A stretch of DNA of 64,000 bases from Actinomycetota bacterium (GCA_023489275.1 JAMDDD010000008.1:1-64000); one strand, 5' to 3'; counted from the stretch's first letter, positions 26,096 through 36,444 are shown. Notes: generated from the letters alone by a model not told the origin. Numbers and translations are program-made.

Positions 26096-26858
26096 TTAGC
26101 TTGGAAGTATGCGGATCGATAAGCCCTTCTTTCACGGCCAAGACCACCATCTCCTGGCGCTCGCGAACTCCCATTTTTTCTCTTAAATGTTCTTCAAAAA
26201 TGCGGCGTATCGTTCTGGGGGAATTATTAAACTGGCTGGCTATCTCTTTGTCCCGTTTGCCTCGTGAGTAAAGATCAAGCACTTCCAGTTCTTTGTCAGT
26301 GAGATTAAAGGGCAGAAATGAGCCGTCTTTTTCAAACTGCGCCCGCATTTTTTTAAGATTCGCAGGCAAAGGCAGGCGGCCGCCGTTTTGAACGATGCTG
26401 AGGCACTGGGCGAGATTATTATCAACATAATCTTTCACTAGATAGTCATGAGCGCCAGCTCTTAGAGCTCTTAAAAAATATCCGCATCCATTGGATACGG
26501 TTAATACCACTATTTTAGCCTCAGGCCTTGCTTGAGAGCAGAACCTTATCAGCTCCAAGCCGATTTCGGTTTTCGGCTGCTTGTCGGCCTCCGGAAACCA
26601 GGATGTTGCCGAAGATACGAACTTTTTTCGGGGGATAGCCAAATCGGTCAAAAGGATGTCAAAGGCATTTTTTTCGATAAGCTCTGTGGCATCTTCAAAG
26701 CTTGTGGCCGATCCTGCGATCTCCACGGCTGTGCTAGCCCGGAGATTTTCGAGCAGACTTTTAAGGTAATACTCCTGATTTTCCACCAGAAGGACGTTGA
26801 TCTTTTCAGTTTTATCGCTGATCCTTGACCTCCCCGAACCCGATCTTTGACCAGTCAA
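26085..26858 (-). CDS. LuxR/NarL-type response regulator
   Basis: Receiver DILLTDLAIP and HTH NLTDKELEVLDLYSRGKRDKEIASQFNNSPRTIRRIFEEHL; overlaps the kinase gene. Confidence 0.85.
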   Translation of the reverse strand: MTGQRSGSGRSRISDKTEKINVLLVENQEYYLKSLLENLRASTAVEIAGSATSFEDATELIEKNAFDILLTDLAIPRKKFVSSATSWFPEADKQPKTEIGLELIRFCSQARPEAKIVVLTVSNGCGYFLRALRAGAHDYLVKDYVDNNLAQCLSIVQNGGRLPLPANLKKMRAQFEKDGSFLPFNLTDKELEVLDLYSRGKRDKEIASQFNNSPRTIRRIFEEHLREKMGVRERQEMVVLAVKEGLIDPHTSKLNEF

Positions 26859-27040
26859 GATTTGTGCATTCTATCATCCTATCGGCCCGAGAATTTGTCA
26901 AAAAAACAGCTCGATTATTGCATACGGGATTTGGACTCAGCGAAATCAATTGAACGGAAAAGGCACAGTCTCCTTTTCGATTCTTGCCTTATACGCTTTA
27001 GCGTGCGATACTCCGAACCTTTCCGCCTGCCGCGATAGCC

Positions 27041-27256
27041 ATGGTGATGAAAACAAATCGCTTTAATTCCGAAAAAATTATCGAAATTCTGAAAAAGAAA
27101 GAACTGCGAAAGCCACTGAGCAAAGTATCCGTCCTAGAGAACCTGGAAATCGCCGAGGAGGCAAAGCATTCTGGGGCCGAAAGCCTGTACTACAGGGAAG
27201 AAATAAATGAATCAGAGCTGAAGACGCGCTTGAAACGCATCTTATCCTTGATTTAA
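27041..27256 (+). CDS. Small hypothetical protein adjacent to the element B right end
   Basis: 71-aa charged ORF ending 63 nt before the right direct repeat. Confidence 0.45.
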   Translation: MVMKTNRFNSEKIIEILKKKELRKPLSKVSVLENLEIAEEAKHSGAESLYYREEINESELKTRLKRILSLI

Positions 27257-27332
27257 GTTTTCTACCGCTTTTTCGAGCTGGAAGAGGACATCATTGTTCG
27301 AATAGCTTACGATAGCGTCTACCATATCTATT

Positions 27333-27616
27333 ACGGTCTCGTTCTTTCTCCAGGCGCTCGGCCTCGTAGTCCCTGCCTGAGCCAAAAACTTCGGGCATGG
27401 ATTTAAGCGCCTGCTTCTTCCATTGACCGATCTGGTTGGGATGGACTGAGAATTCCTGGGCGAGCTCGTTTAATGTGCGTTGTCCCTTGATCGCTTCCAG
27501 GGCGACCTTGGCTTTGGACTCCTTTTTGAACTTTCTGCGGTTAACACTCATGAAGCCCCTTTCCTGAAACAGCAGGTTCCATCTTGACCTACTGTCCCGT
27601 TTTGGGGGTCCACTAT
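27333..27616 (-). mobile_element. IS3-family remnant (orfA only), truncated at the element B right repeat
   Basis: MSVNRRKFKKESKAKVALEAIKGQRTLNELAQEFSVHPNQIGQWKKQAL orfA homologous to 28507-28791; end ATAGTGGACCCCCAAAA. Confidence 0.8.
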
Positions 27617-28506
27617 AATGATTCAGACATTTGTGCCCTCTTCGACAATTTTAATTTCTTCTTCAGTGAGATCGTAGAGCTCGTAGACGAGGCGGTCGAT
27701 CTGGCGGTCGGTGGCGTCGATCTGGCGTTGGAGGGTTGTTTTGTCGTGGGAGGTTTTGGCGGTTTGAAGTTGTTTGTTTAGGTCTAGCATGCGGTTGACT
27801 AGTTCGACCATCTCGTCATGGCGAGATTTGTCGGTGGGGTTGGAGAAGTTGATTTCTTTGATAGGAACTTTAGCTAAATCGACTACACGAATTGACACAT
27901 CTAATATACATTTTCGATACCAAAAATTAATAAATCTGGAATTCAGCAACCCTAAAATATAAAACAGATTATAATTCTGACCAGATTTAAGAACTGCATT
28001 TAGAAGAACACCAGCGCTATAAGTCAAGTCATCGTCTAAATAACCAACGACCAGGCGCTGGCGTAGCACTGGATTCCTTAGTTTCTGGATAACGAGGCGA
28101 GGGCCTTTAAAAAACCTTTCATTTACAGCATGGGCCAACCAGGGACCATAGCTAATCCAACTTTTTTGATTCCAGTGGACTTTGTAACGTGAGACATCGC
28201 GCCCTAAAAGTTCTTTTTTAAATGTCCCGTCCTTTTGATGATCACAATGAAACAGTCGGCCGTTAACGATTTCTTCCGCTCGCGAACGACCATACTTTTC
28301 AGCAAGCGATGATCTGCGGTAAAGTGTCAAGCCTTGAGTAATCTCAACGATCTTACTCAGCGCAATTGTGTGTTTGCTGATGTTTTCCAGAATGTTGATG
28401 TCATCTGCTGTGATCCGGGGGTTAAAACGTAACGAAGGATTATAGTGGACCCCCAAAATGAGACAGTGGGTTAAGATGGAAACCTGCTGTCTGAGAAAGG
28501 GGTTTC

Positions 28507-28791
28507 ATGAGCCGCAGAAAGTTCAGCAAGGAGTTCAAAGCCAAGGTCGCCCTGGAGGCGATCAAGGGCCAGCGAACCATAAACGAACTCGCCCTGGAGT
28601 TCGGCGTCCATCCCAACCAGATCAGCCTCTGGAAGAAACAGGCGTTGGCCTGCCTACCGGAAGTTTTCGGCACCGGCAAAGACCACGAGGCCGAGCGTCT
28701 CGAACTCGAACGCGACCGCCTCTACAAGAAGGTGGGCCAGCTGCAGGTGGAAGTGGACTTCCTTAAAAAAAACATCGGACATCTGGACTGA
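28507..28791 (+). CDS. IS3-family transposase OrfA
   Basis: HTH MSRRKFSKEFKAKVALEAIKGQRTINELALEFGVHPNQISLWK; A8 run near the 3' end compatible with programmed frameshifting. Confidence 0.9.
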   Translation: MSRRKFSKEFKAKVALEAIKGQRTINELALEFGVHPNQISLWKKQALACLPEVFGTGKDHEAERLELERDRLYKKVGQLQVEVDFLKKNIGHLD

Positions 28792-28793
28792 CG

Positions 28794-29645
28794 GTGGCTA
28801 CCAAACGTGCCATGATCGAGCCGGCTCACCGGGAGCTTAACGTCAGCGCTCAGTGCGAACTGCTCGAACTGCCCCGGGCCAGCTATTACCGCACTCCTCA
28901 GCCGGAATCAGATGAGAACCTGATGCTGATGCGCCTGATCGACGAGCTCTACACCCGCCGCCCATCCCTGGGATCGCGCGGGATGCGCGACCGCTTAAGG
29001 CTTAAGGGCCACAGGGTAAACCGCAAACGGGTGCAGAGGCTGATGAATATCATGGGCATCGAATCGCTGGCGCCCCAGAAGAAGAAAACCACCGTGCCGG
29101 CCCCAGGACACAAGATCTATCCGTATCTGCTCAGAAACCTGGACATCGTCAGGCCGGATCAGGTCTGGTGTAGCGATTTTACGTATATTCGCCTCAAGCG
29201 CGGCTTCGTCTTCTTAACGGCGGTGATGGACTGGCACTCCCGCTACGTGCTCTCCTGGGAGATCTCGGTGACCATGGACGAGGAGTTTTGCGTCAGCGCC
29301 CTGGAGCGGGCCTTAAGACGGCACGGCGCTCCGGAGATCTCCAACACCGACCAGGGTTCGCAGTACACCGGCGCCGCCTATACCGGCGTGCTCAAGGATC
29401 ACAAAGTCAAAATTAGCATGGACGGCAAAGGCCGGGCCACCGACAACATCATGATCGAGCGCCTCTGGCGCACAGTGAAGTACGATGACATCTATCTCAA
29501 GGACTACGAGACCGTCGAACAGCTGACCCGTGGACTCAGGATATTCTTCGATGACTACAACAACCAGCGGCCGCACAGCTCGCACGGCGGCAAAACTCCG
29601 GCCCAGATCTACTTCGGCGCCGCTGCTCTTCGGCAGGCCGCCTGA
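28794..29645 (+). CDS. IS3-family transposase OrfB (DDE integrase core)
   Basis: RPDQVWCSDFTYIRLKRGFVFLTAVMDWHSRYVLSW; ISNTDQGSQYTG; YNNQRPHSSHGGKTPAQIY. Confidence 0.92.
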   Translation: MATKRAMIEPAHRELNVSAQCELLELPRASYYRTPQPESDENLMLMRLIDELYTRRPSLGSRGMRDRLRLKGHRVNRKRVQRLMNIMGIESLAPQKKKTTVPAPGHKIYPYLLRNLDIVRPDQVWCSDFTYIRLKRGFVFLTAVMDWHSRYVLSWEISVTMDEEFCVSALERALRRHGAPEISNTDQGSQYTGAAYTGVLKDHKVKISMDGKGRATDNIMIERLWRTVKYDDIYLKDYETVEQLTRGLRIFFDDYNNQRPHSSHGGKTPAQIYFGAAALRQAA

Positions 29646-32019
29646 TGACTGTCATGCTGGTATGCGGATTGAAAAAAACCTTTACACCTTAAATCAAGAA
29701 AAGGTTGTATTGACATTGGGGTCCACTTCCGATTGCTCAGCCATGACTTGATTGGCACGTTTCGACACTTATTGATCAATGTTCCCGACGAAGAAACTTC
29801 AATTATTTCTTCCTTTTTAATCTCGCCTAAACAAATTACGTTGCACCTATTACGGGATGCTACGATTATGCAGCTGTCCATCTTTACGCCAGCAAAGACA
29901 TTTTCAGGAAACACAATTAAGGAATGTGGACAAAATGTACCGAACAGGAACTCCCGAAGTTGCGCTGTTTGGGAACGAGAAATCCAATAACTAGGAGTAA
30001 TGAATCCCCATAGTCCAAACTTATTTAACAAGAGCGAAACGCGTTCCACAAAATAAATATAGCTCTCAAATTTTCCTGTATTCAAAGAATAACGAAGCTT
30101 GAAATACGGCTTTTCTGATTCATCAATGTACGCGCCCCATGGCGGATTTCCAATCACGATGTCAAACCCTCCGGCCTTCATAATTTCCGGAAAGCCGCCT
30201 GGCCCATCCCAATCAAAAGCATTGACACGGTAACGCACTTCCTCCTCCAACAACCCCATCTGCTGCCCCTCAAAAAAATCCGTCCCAATCAGCGAGTTAC
30301 CGCACTTGATGTTATTTCCCAAATCAGGCAGCGCCCGCTCGTGAAAGAACTTGAGCTGCGAGTTGATGGTTTCCTGCGATTCTTCTTCCAACACTTTGAG
30401 CAGCAGTGAAAGCTTGGTAACCTCGACGGCCTGCGGGTCGATGTCCACGCCGTAGATGTTGCCCAGCAGAATCCGTTTCTTCTCCGCCGTGGTCAACTGC
30501 CAGCCGTTCTTGCCCGCGAACAGGCGCGGCTCCTTGCCGGTGGCCCACTTTTTCGCTTCGTTCTCTGAGTACCAGTCGCGGTGCCAGTCGAGCAGGTATT
30601 CGTAGGCGCCAATCAGAAATGAGCCGGAGCCGCAGGCGGGGTCGAGTATCCTCAGTTTCTCTGCCTGCTTCGGGGTCTTGTCCGCAAGCAGCTTCCCGAC
30701 GGTGTTCTTCACGATGTAATCAACGATATAGGTTGGCGTATAGTAAACGCCTCCCGCCTTCTTAACCTCAGGCTTGTCCTCGACCTTGGCCTGGTGCCCG
30801 GCTGTCAGCCTGATGACCTTGCCGAGGAACTGCTCGTAGACCTGGCCGAGGATGTCGATGGGGAGCACCGAAAATTCATAGGGACTGTCAGGGTAGTAGA
30901 GCCCTTTTAGTATCTGCTTCAGCGGTTTGTCGTCGATGGTGAGGCCAAGCGTGAGCTCATCCGGATGGTTCGGGTTGCCCCGTTCCTCCCTGAAGTGGAA
31001 CAGGCCCGAGTTGTAGCGCTCGTCGGCTTTCTGAAACAGCTCGAGGAGCCGCGCGTAAACGTTGGCGCCGTTTTGCATCCCATGGAGATTGCCGTAATCC
31101 TCGATTCCCCTGTCCTCACAGATGCGCAGGAAGATGATGCGGTCGATGGTGACCTGCACCGCCTCGTTGAGTTCGCGCTGGCTGAGGCCCGGGTTGCGCA
31201 AGGCGATGTTTTTTGCCAGAAGCTCGCGCCAGCTTTCTATCTCCTTGAGAAATTCCTTGTCCACCTCACCGGTGCCGCGCTTGGCCTTGGCAGAGGTGGC
31301 CATGCGGTCGAGCCCGCCCCTCTTGATGCCCTCGGGAGAGAAAGCATCGAGCAACTCTTCAAGATGGTCGAGGTACTCATCGTACCGCCAGTAACGGATG
31401 CGGCCCGTGCTGGCCTTGTCGCTCGGCAGCGGCTTTGCCCGGCAATCGACGATGGCCAATTCCTCGAAATCGGTGACGATTGAGAGCGGCAGCTTGGCGC
31501 TATAAGCGTAGCGGCGGAGCTGGTAATACGGATCGGGGTCGTTCTTCATATCCACGGCGGGCTTTTTGGCTTCAACGAAGAACTTGCGCTGACCGCCGAT
31601 GCGGAAGCAGTAATCCGGCGCCTTGGTCATACCGCCCACCTTGATGGCGTCTTCGTGGATGACATCCTTGTAGGCGGGCGCATAGCCGGCCTCGTTGTCT
31701 ATGTCCCAGCCGAGCGCCTTGAAGAAAGGGTCGATGAATTCGCGGCGGGTCTGGGTTTCGTTGTAAGCGGGATTCTTGTAAGCGGCTTCGTTGATACGGA
31801 AGTTTTCCACCAGCTCGGCGACGCGCACGCGGATCTCGGGGGGTACGACCGGGCGCGCCGGCTCGCCGGTAGCAGCTTGCTGCTCGCCCACGGGCTCGTC
31901 AGGGTTTGGCTGACCAGTTGACATGCCGCGATTATATCACCGCATGCGGATGGCGCACTATGGCGGCTACCTTCAAACGCGAGATTCTTCGGCGCCTGCG
32001 GCGCCGCAGAATGACTAAC

Positions 32020-32637
32020 TTATTTCTTTTTCGCCGGCGTCCGTTTCCTGGCAGGCGACTTTTTCCTCGCCGGCGTCACAAGCTCCGCATGGAATCCAAC
32101 CTGGTTCTTCCTCGGATGAGGCGGCGCCATCAGCTGGCGGATAGCGTCGAAGACGATACGGAACTGGACGTCGTATTTCTTTTCCATTTTTTCAATTTTC
32201 TGTGAAATTTCGCTATAAGAAACCATCATTCGCTGCAGATTGACGAACGTTCTCATAATTTCGATATTCACCTGAATCGCCCGTTTACTTCTGAGCACGC
32301 TTGAAAGCATTGCCACACCCTGCTCCGTAAAAGCGAACGGCAGATATTTCATATGCTTGCCGCGTTGAGAATTGCCGCCGGCCTCGCCTGTCGCAGTCGT
32401 GATTTCTTTTGTAAACTGCCCTTGAGTCTTTATGGCTTCCAGCTCGTTCCTTGACAGCTGAAACATAAAATCGCTTGGAAACCTATCCATATTCCGCTTT
32501 ACAGCCTGCATCAATACGCGATGTTCGACGTCGTAAAGCCTGGCGAGATCGTTGCTCAAAATTACCTTACTACCGCGGAGAACGATGATCCTCTTTTCGA
32601 CAACCTCTTCAGTAATGGCAGCCATTTCCCTTGTCAT
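32020..32637 (-). CDS. ORF6N-domain DNA-binding protein with lysine-rich H1-like tail
   Basis: VEKRIIVLRGSKVILSNDLARLYDVEHRVLMQAVKRNMDRFPSDFMFQLS; tail TPARKKSPARKRTPAKKK. Confidence 0.85.
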   Translation of the reverse strand: MTREMAAITEEVVEKRIIVLRGSKVILSNDLARLYDVEHRVLMQAVKRNMDRFPSDFMFQLSRNELEAIKTQGQFTKEITTATGEAGGNSQRGKHMKYLPFAFTEQGVAMLSSVLRSKRAIQVNIEIMRTFVNLQRMMVSYSEISQKIEKMEKKYDVQFRIVFDAIRQLMAPPHPRKNQVGFHAELVTPARKKSPARKRTPAKKK

Positions 32638-32652
32638 ATCCTCCCCTTTCGA

Positions 32653-32689
32653 TGATTCTTTAAGATCACATTTTGTGACCTTAAAGATT
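32653..32689. promoter_or_regulatory. Long dyad CTTTAAGATCACATTTTGTGACCTTAAAG, probable operator of the ORF6N gene
   Basis: Near-perfect inverted repeat just upstream of the 32637 start. Confidence 0.55.
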
Positions 32690-32903
32690 CGTCCCAGCTA
32701 TCCCTCGAGCTCATATCTGATCATTTCAGGCCAATATTATTTTTGACCGCCATCGGGTGACAGAAGTTTATCAGGTGGTGTCGCCAGACATCATATCCTC
32801 CTCCCTTAAGTGACACGTAGTTTCCCGCACCCTGCAATTCTTGCAGGCAGCTCTTCGTCGAATATTCTCTGGTTAAGCAACCAGCGACCGGCGGAGGGCA
32901 TTC

Positions 32904-33449
32904 GTGGCGAAACTCACTCAGGAGGAAATAATGGCCATCAAACAAACAGGCCAGAAAGACATCAGCAATAGAAAGCTTGCCAGGCTCTTCGGTGTCGATG
33001 AAAGCACGGTGCGCTATCATGTCGCCAGGGGCAAAAAACCCGACGGACGGGGGAACAAGCCGCAAAAGGCAGAGCAGCTGGCCCAGGTGATCACCCACTG
33101 GCTGGGTCACAACAAACCCGATCCCGGTCGCAGGCCTAACGCCAGAGCCCTGTGGGAGTATCTGGTGGATGGTTACGGCTACACCGGCAGCTACCGCTCC
33201 GTGGTCAGATACCTGGACCGGCATCTGTCGGCCGCACCGCTTCGGCCCCGCCGGCGGGTAGAAACACCACCCGGCATCCAGGCCCAGGCCGAAACCGAAA
33301 GCGAGGTGAAAGAGTTAATCAACCGGGCTATGAGCTACTATAATCGGGACCGGCTGCACTCGGCACTTGACCACGTAGCTCCTGACAAATATATCAATAA
33401 TATTAAGAAGCAAAAGCAACCAATGACTCATGCTTTAGCTCTGGCGTAA
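32904..33449 (+). pseudogene. Chimeric transposase remnant: IS21-like HTH N-half joined to a DDE-transposase C-terminal tail
   Basis: N-half MAKLTQEEIMAIKQTGQKDISNRKLARLFGVDESTVRYHVARG...TGSYRSVVRYLDRHL; C-half ELINRAMSYYNRDRLHSALDHVAPDKYINN; no catalytic core between. Confidence 0.75.
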
Positions 33450-33482
33450 CTGGTGCAGAAAAAAGGGCGCGGCGCCAGATGA

Positions 33483-35012
33483 TCAGTTGGATTTATTTGT
33501 GTCTTTTGGCTCAGCTTCCAGCATCGCCAACGCCGCCTCAATCCTGCTGACGCTTTCCTGGCGTCCAAGCACCGCCAGGGTCTCAAACATCCCCGGGGTC
33601 ACCAGTTTGCCGCTAACGGCAATCCGTACCGGCTGCAGGAACTTGCCCAGCTTGATTTCCATCTCCGCGGCCGCTTGGCGAAGCTCTTCTTCGATGCGGC
33701 CGACAGAAAAATCAGTCAAGCCGCTTAAAATGCCTGATACCGTGCGGAGGATCGCTGTTGCATTCGCATCGTGCTCCAGCTTTGCCAAAGACTTGGCTTC
33801 GAATGCGATCGGCAAGAAAAAGAAATCAGTCAAACTGATGAAATCCGCGAGCGTCTTCATCTTTTCCTGGACCAGCGGGACCAGATCGGCTACACCCGGT
33901 TTCCCCTTTTGGCCGGGTAGACCGGCCAGGCGAGAGGTTGACAAAAAACCTTCGATTCTCGCGGCCAGCTCGGCCGCGGGCAAGTTCCTGATGTAATAAC
34001 CATTCATCCATGTCAGCTTGTCTTCATCGAATGCGGCAGCAGTGGCGCCCACGCGCTCAAGAGAGAATTTACCGGTAAGCTCCGCGATCGAAAACAGATT
34101 CGTATCGCTGTCATAACTCCATCCCAGCAGCGCCAGATAATTGCAAAGCGCTTCCCGGACAAATCCTCTTGAACGGAATTCCTCAACGGAGACGGCTCCG
34201 TGCCGCTTTGAGAGCGGTGCCCGGTCCGCTCCAAGAATCAAAGGCAGGTGTGCATAAACCGGCGGCTGAAATCCCAGTGCCTCCATCAGCAGCAGCTGAC
34301 GCGGCGTGTTGGGAAGATGATCATCGCCGCGGATCACGTGGGAAATCTTCATCGCGGCGTCATCGACAGAAACAGCGAAATTATACGTCGGCACCCCGCT
34401 GGACCGCATCAGAATAAAGTCGCCAAGCTGCGCATTCTCGAATTTTACATCTCCCTTGATGATGTCCCTGACGACCGTTATCCCGGAGGCTGGCGTTTTC
34501 AGCCGGAGCACGGGCTGGCGGCCCTGTTCCCGGAGGAGCCTGCCTTCTTCGGCTGAGAGGTTCCGGCAGCACCCCTGATAAATCACCGGTCGGCCCTGCG
34601 AGCGCGCCTGCCGCCGCTTTTCTTCCAGCTCCTCATGCGTGCAGTAACAATAATATGCCTTGTCTTCAGCAAGAAGCCGCTCGGCCGCGCTCCGGTACAG
34701 GTCCAGCCTTTCCATCTGCCGGTAGGGACCGTAGATTCCGGCTGCTTCCGGCCCTTCATCCCAATCAAGCCCGAGCCAGCGCATGCTGTTGATTATCTGG
34801 TTAATCGCCTGCTCAGTTGAACGCGACAGGTCTGTGTCCTCAATTCTAAGAATAAAAACGCCGCCGTGGCCGCGGGCGAACAACCAGTTATAAAGCGCGG
34901 TTCTTGCTCCGCCAATGTGCAAGTGGCCGGTGGGGCTCGGGGCAAACCTGACGCGAATTTGATTGTTATTGTTGAAATTCATTTTATTAATCAATACAAC
35001 TACCGGCCACAC
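33483..35012 (-). CDS. gltX: Glutamyl-tRNA synthetase
   Basis: VRFAPSPTGHLHIGGARTALYNWLFAR; LSKRHGAVSV. Confidence 0.96.
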   Translation of the reverse strand: MWPVVVLINKMNFNNNNQIRVRFAPSPTGHLHIGGARTALYNWLFARGHGGVFILRIEDTDLSRSTEQAINQIINSMRWLGLDWDEGPEAAGIYGPYRQMERLDLYRSAAERLLAEDKAYYCYCTHEELEEKRRQARSQGRPVIYQGCCRNLSAEEGRLLREQGRQPVLRLKTPASGITVVRDIIKGDVKFENAQLGDFILMRSSGVPTYNFAVSVDDAAMKISHVIRGDDHLPNTPRQLLLMEALGFQPPVYAHLPLILGADRAPLSKRHGAVSVEEFRSRGFVREALCNYLALLGWSYDSDTNLFSIAELTGKFSLERVGATAAAFDEDKLTWMNGYYIRNLPAAELAARIEGFLSTSRLAGLPGQKGKPGVADLVPLVQEKMKTLADFISLTDFFFLPIAFEAKSLAKLEHDANATAILRTVSGILSGLTDFSVGRIEEELRQAAAEMEIKLGKFLQPVRIAVSGKLVTPGMFETLAVLGRQESVSRIEAALAMLEAEPKDTNKSN

Positions 35013-35018
35013 AAAAAA

Positions 35019-35040
35019 AGCCCGGCGAACCGGGCTCTTT
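35019..35040. terminator. Hairpin AGCCCGGCGAACCGGGCT with flanking A/T runs
   Basis: Between convergently or tandemly placed gltX and NlpC/P60 genes. Confidence 0.75.
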
Positions 35041-35060
35041 TAAATCATTTCCGGATTTTT

Positions 35061-36314
35061 CTATAACCGGCAGGCCCCACGGTAGGTGCCGCCTCCCGAT
35101 ACCGGAGAAATCTGCACGACGGTGCCCGGATACGGTGCTTGAATGATCTGGCCGCCGCCAATGTAAATGGCGACATGCTCAATACCACCGTCTCCATAGA
35201 AAACAAGGTCGCCTGCCGCCAGCTGACTATAACTGATGGGCGTTCCCGCTTCATACTGCGCGGCTGCCGAGTGTGGCAAGTAGATGCCAACCTGAGCATA
35301 AACGTACATGACCAGGCCCGAACAATCAAATCCAGCCGGAGAGGCTCCGCCCCAAACATATGGAACGCCCAGGTATTGCATCGCGATGGCAACGACTCCG
35401 CCGGTGTGAGCCGGTGGCGGTGAAGACGAACCTCCTCCTCCTCCGGACCCGCCGCTGCCAGAGCCGCCACTGTTGCTGCTGACTGCCGCGCTGGCCTCAA
35501 GCTGTTGCTGCTCCGTAGCCTGTTCGGCCGCCTGCTGGGCGGCTTCCTGCTGCTGCAATTGGGCAATGTTCATATGAATACTGTCAAGTTTTTGCTGTCT
35601 GTCAGCGATGCCCGCCTGGATGCTGTTCTTGTCCGTCGCCAGCTGGCTGACCAGAGACTGCTGCGAGCTTTCTTCACCCATAAGCTGCTTTTGTGCGGTC
35701 ACGATCTGGGACTTCAGCATTTTTATCTGCTCGACGTCGTTCCGGTCCTGCTCGCCGAGTTTTGCCAGCATGTCATAATTTGACAGAAAATCATTCAGGC
35801 TTTTTGTATCCATCAGAACGTCAAGAATACCGGAGGAGCCATTCCGGTAAATCCCGCTGATTCGCTTGTCAAGCCTTTCCTGGGTCACTCCCAGAGTTGC
35901 CTGCGCCTGGCTCAGCCTGTTCTGGTTATCAGTGATGCTTGTCTTGATATTGCCCAGTTGAACGTTGGCATAGTTGTAACTCTCTACCTTCGCTTCGAGC
36001 TGGGAATTCATGGAGTCTATTTGCGCCTGAACTGATTGCGCTTGCGATTGCTGACTGGCAATGTCACTCGCTGGGTCTGCAAAGGCAAAAGCAACCATCG
36101 CTGTCAGGGGAACGAGAACTATCAGGGGTAGACAAGCAAAAAAGACTTTAAGTCTTTTAGGGATGCGCTTATGAGGGGTATTTCCTTGAGGAGTATTACT
36201 CGTAACTGACGAAAATTGTGGCTTAAACCTGATTGTATTCGCCTCCTTAAGGACACTCCTGGTGCCGGTCAGTTGGCATTTAATCCACACGAAAAACTTC
36301 GTGCACCATAGCAA
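35061..36314 (-). CDS. Exported coiled-coil NlpC/P60 peptidoglycan hydrolase
   Basis: Coiled coil QSQAQSVQAQIDSMNSQLEAK; GVPYVWGGASPAGFDCSGLVMYVYAQVG catalytic region. Start codon uncertain. Confidence 0.9.
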   Translation of the reverse strand: MLWCTKFFVWIKCQLTGTRSVLKEANTIRFKPQFSSVTSNTPQGNTPHKRIPKRLKVFFACLPLIVLVPLTAMVAFAFADPASDIASQQSQAQSVQAQIDSMNSQLEAKVESYNYANVQLGNIKTSITDNQNRLSQAQATLGVTQERLDKRISGIYRNGSSGILDVLMDTKSLNDFLSNYDMLAKLGEQDRNDVEQIKMLKSQIVTAQKQLMGEESSQQSLVSQLATDKNSIQAGIADRQQKLDSIHMNIAQLQQQEAAQQAAEQATEQQQLEASAAVSSNSGGSGSGGSGGGGGSSSPPPAHTGGVVAIAMQYLGVPYVWGGASPAGFDCSGLVMYVYAQVGIYLPHSAAAQYEAGTPISYSQLAAGDLVFYGDGGIEHVAIYIGGGQIIQAPYPGTVVQISPVSGGGTYRGACRL

Positions 36315-36444
36315 GCGGAAACGGTGAAGTCAAATCTTCAAGAAAAATAATAACTAAAATCTTGCAAATTGCGGCATTTTTATTAACAATTTGCCGGTGC
36401 CGCCGGTGGCTGACCCCCTTCCCCACGCCAGACCGGCGACTCTG

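Larger units (their letters stand above)
9402..27332. mobile_element. Element B: tRNA-Glu-integrated serine-recombinase mobile element (~17.9 kb)
   Basis: Direct repeat CTACCATATCTATT at 9402-9415 (overlapping the tRNA-Glu 3' end) and 27319-27332; serine recombinase adjacent to the left repeat; accessory gene content between. Confidence 0.7.
28442..29730 (+). mobile_element. Complete IS3-family insertion sequence (1289 bp) with 4-bp target duplication GATT
   Basis: Ends ATAGTGGACCCCC / GGGGTCCACTTCC; GATT at 28438-28441 and 29731-29734. Confidence 0.88.
27623..31924 (-). pseudogene. Type IIG-like R-M enzyme (PD-ExK-like nuclease, N6-adenine methylase, TaqI-like specificity domain) split by an IS3-family insertion
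   Basis: N part 29731-31924 (FFVEAKKP, LDPACGSGSFLIGAYEYL, IVIGNPPW), C part 27623-28437 (TRD-like). Removing 28442-29730 and one GATT copy restores a 3009-nt frame. Confidence 0.88.

Noticed and set aside
29735-31924. BREX PglX-type methylase
   Set aside because: No brx/pgl partner genes nearby; nuclease motif plus methylase plus TRD fits a standalone type IIG enzyme.
36230-36420. c-di-AMP (ydaO) riboswitch upstream of the NlpC/P60 gene
   Set aside because: Such genes often carry one, but I could not find the characteristic conserved segments here.
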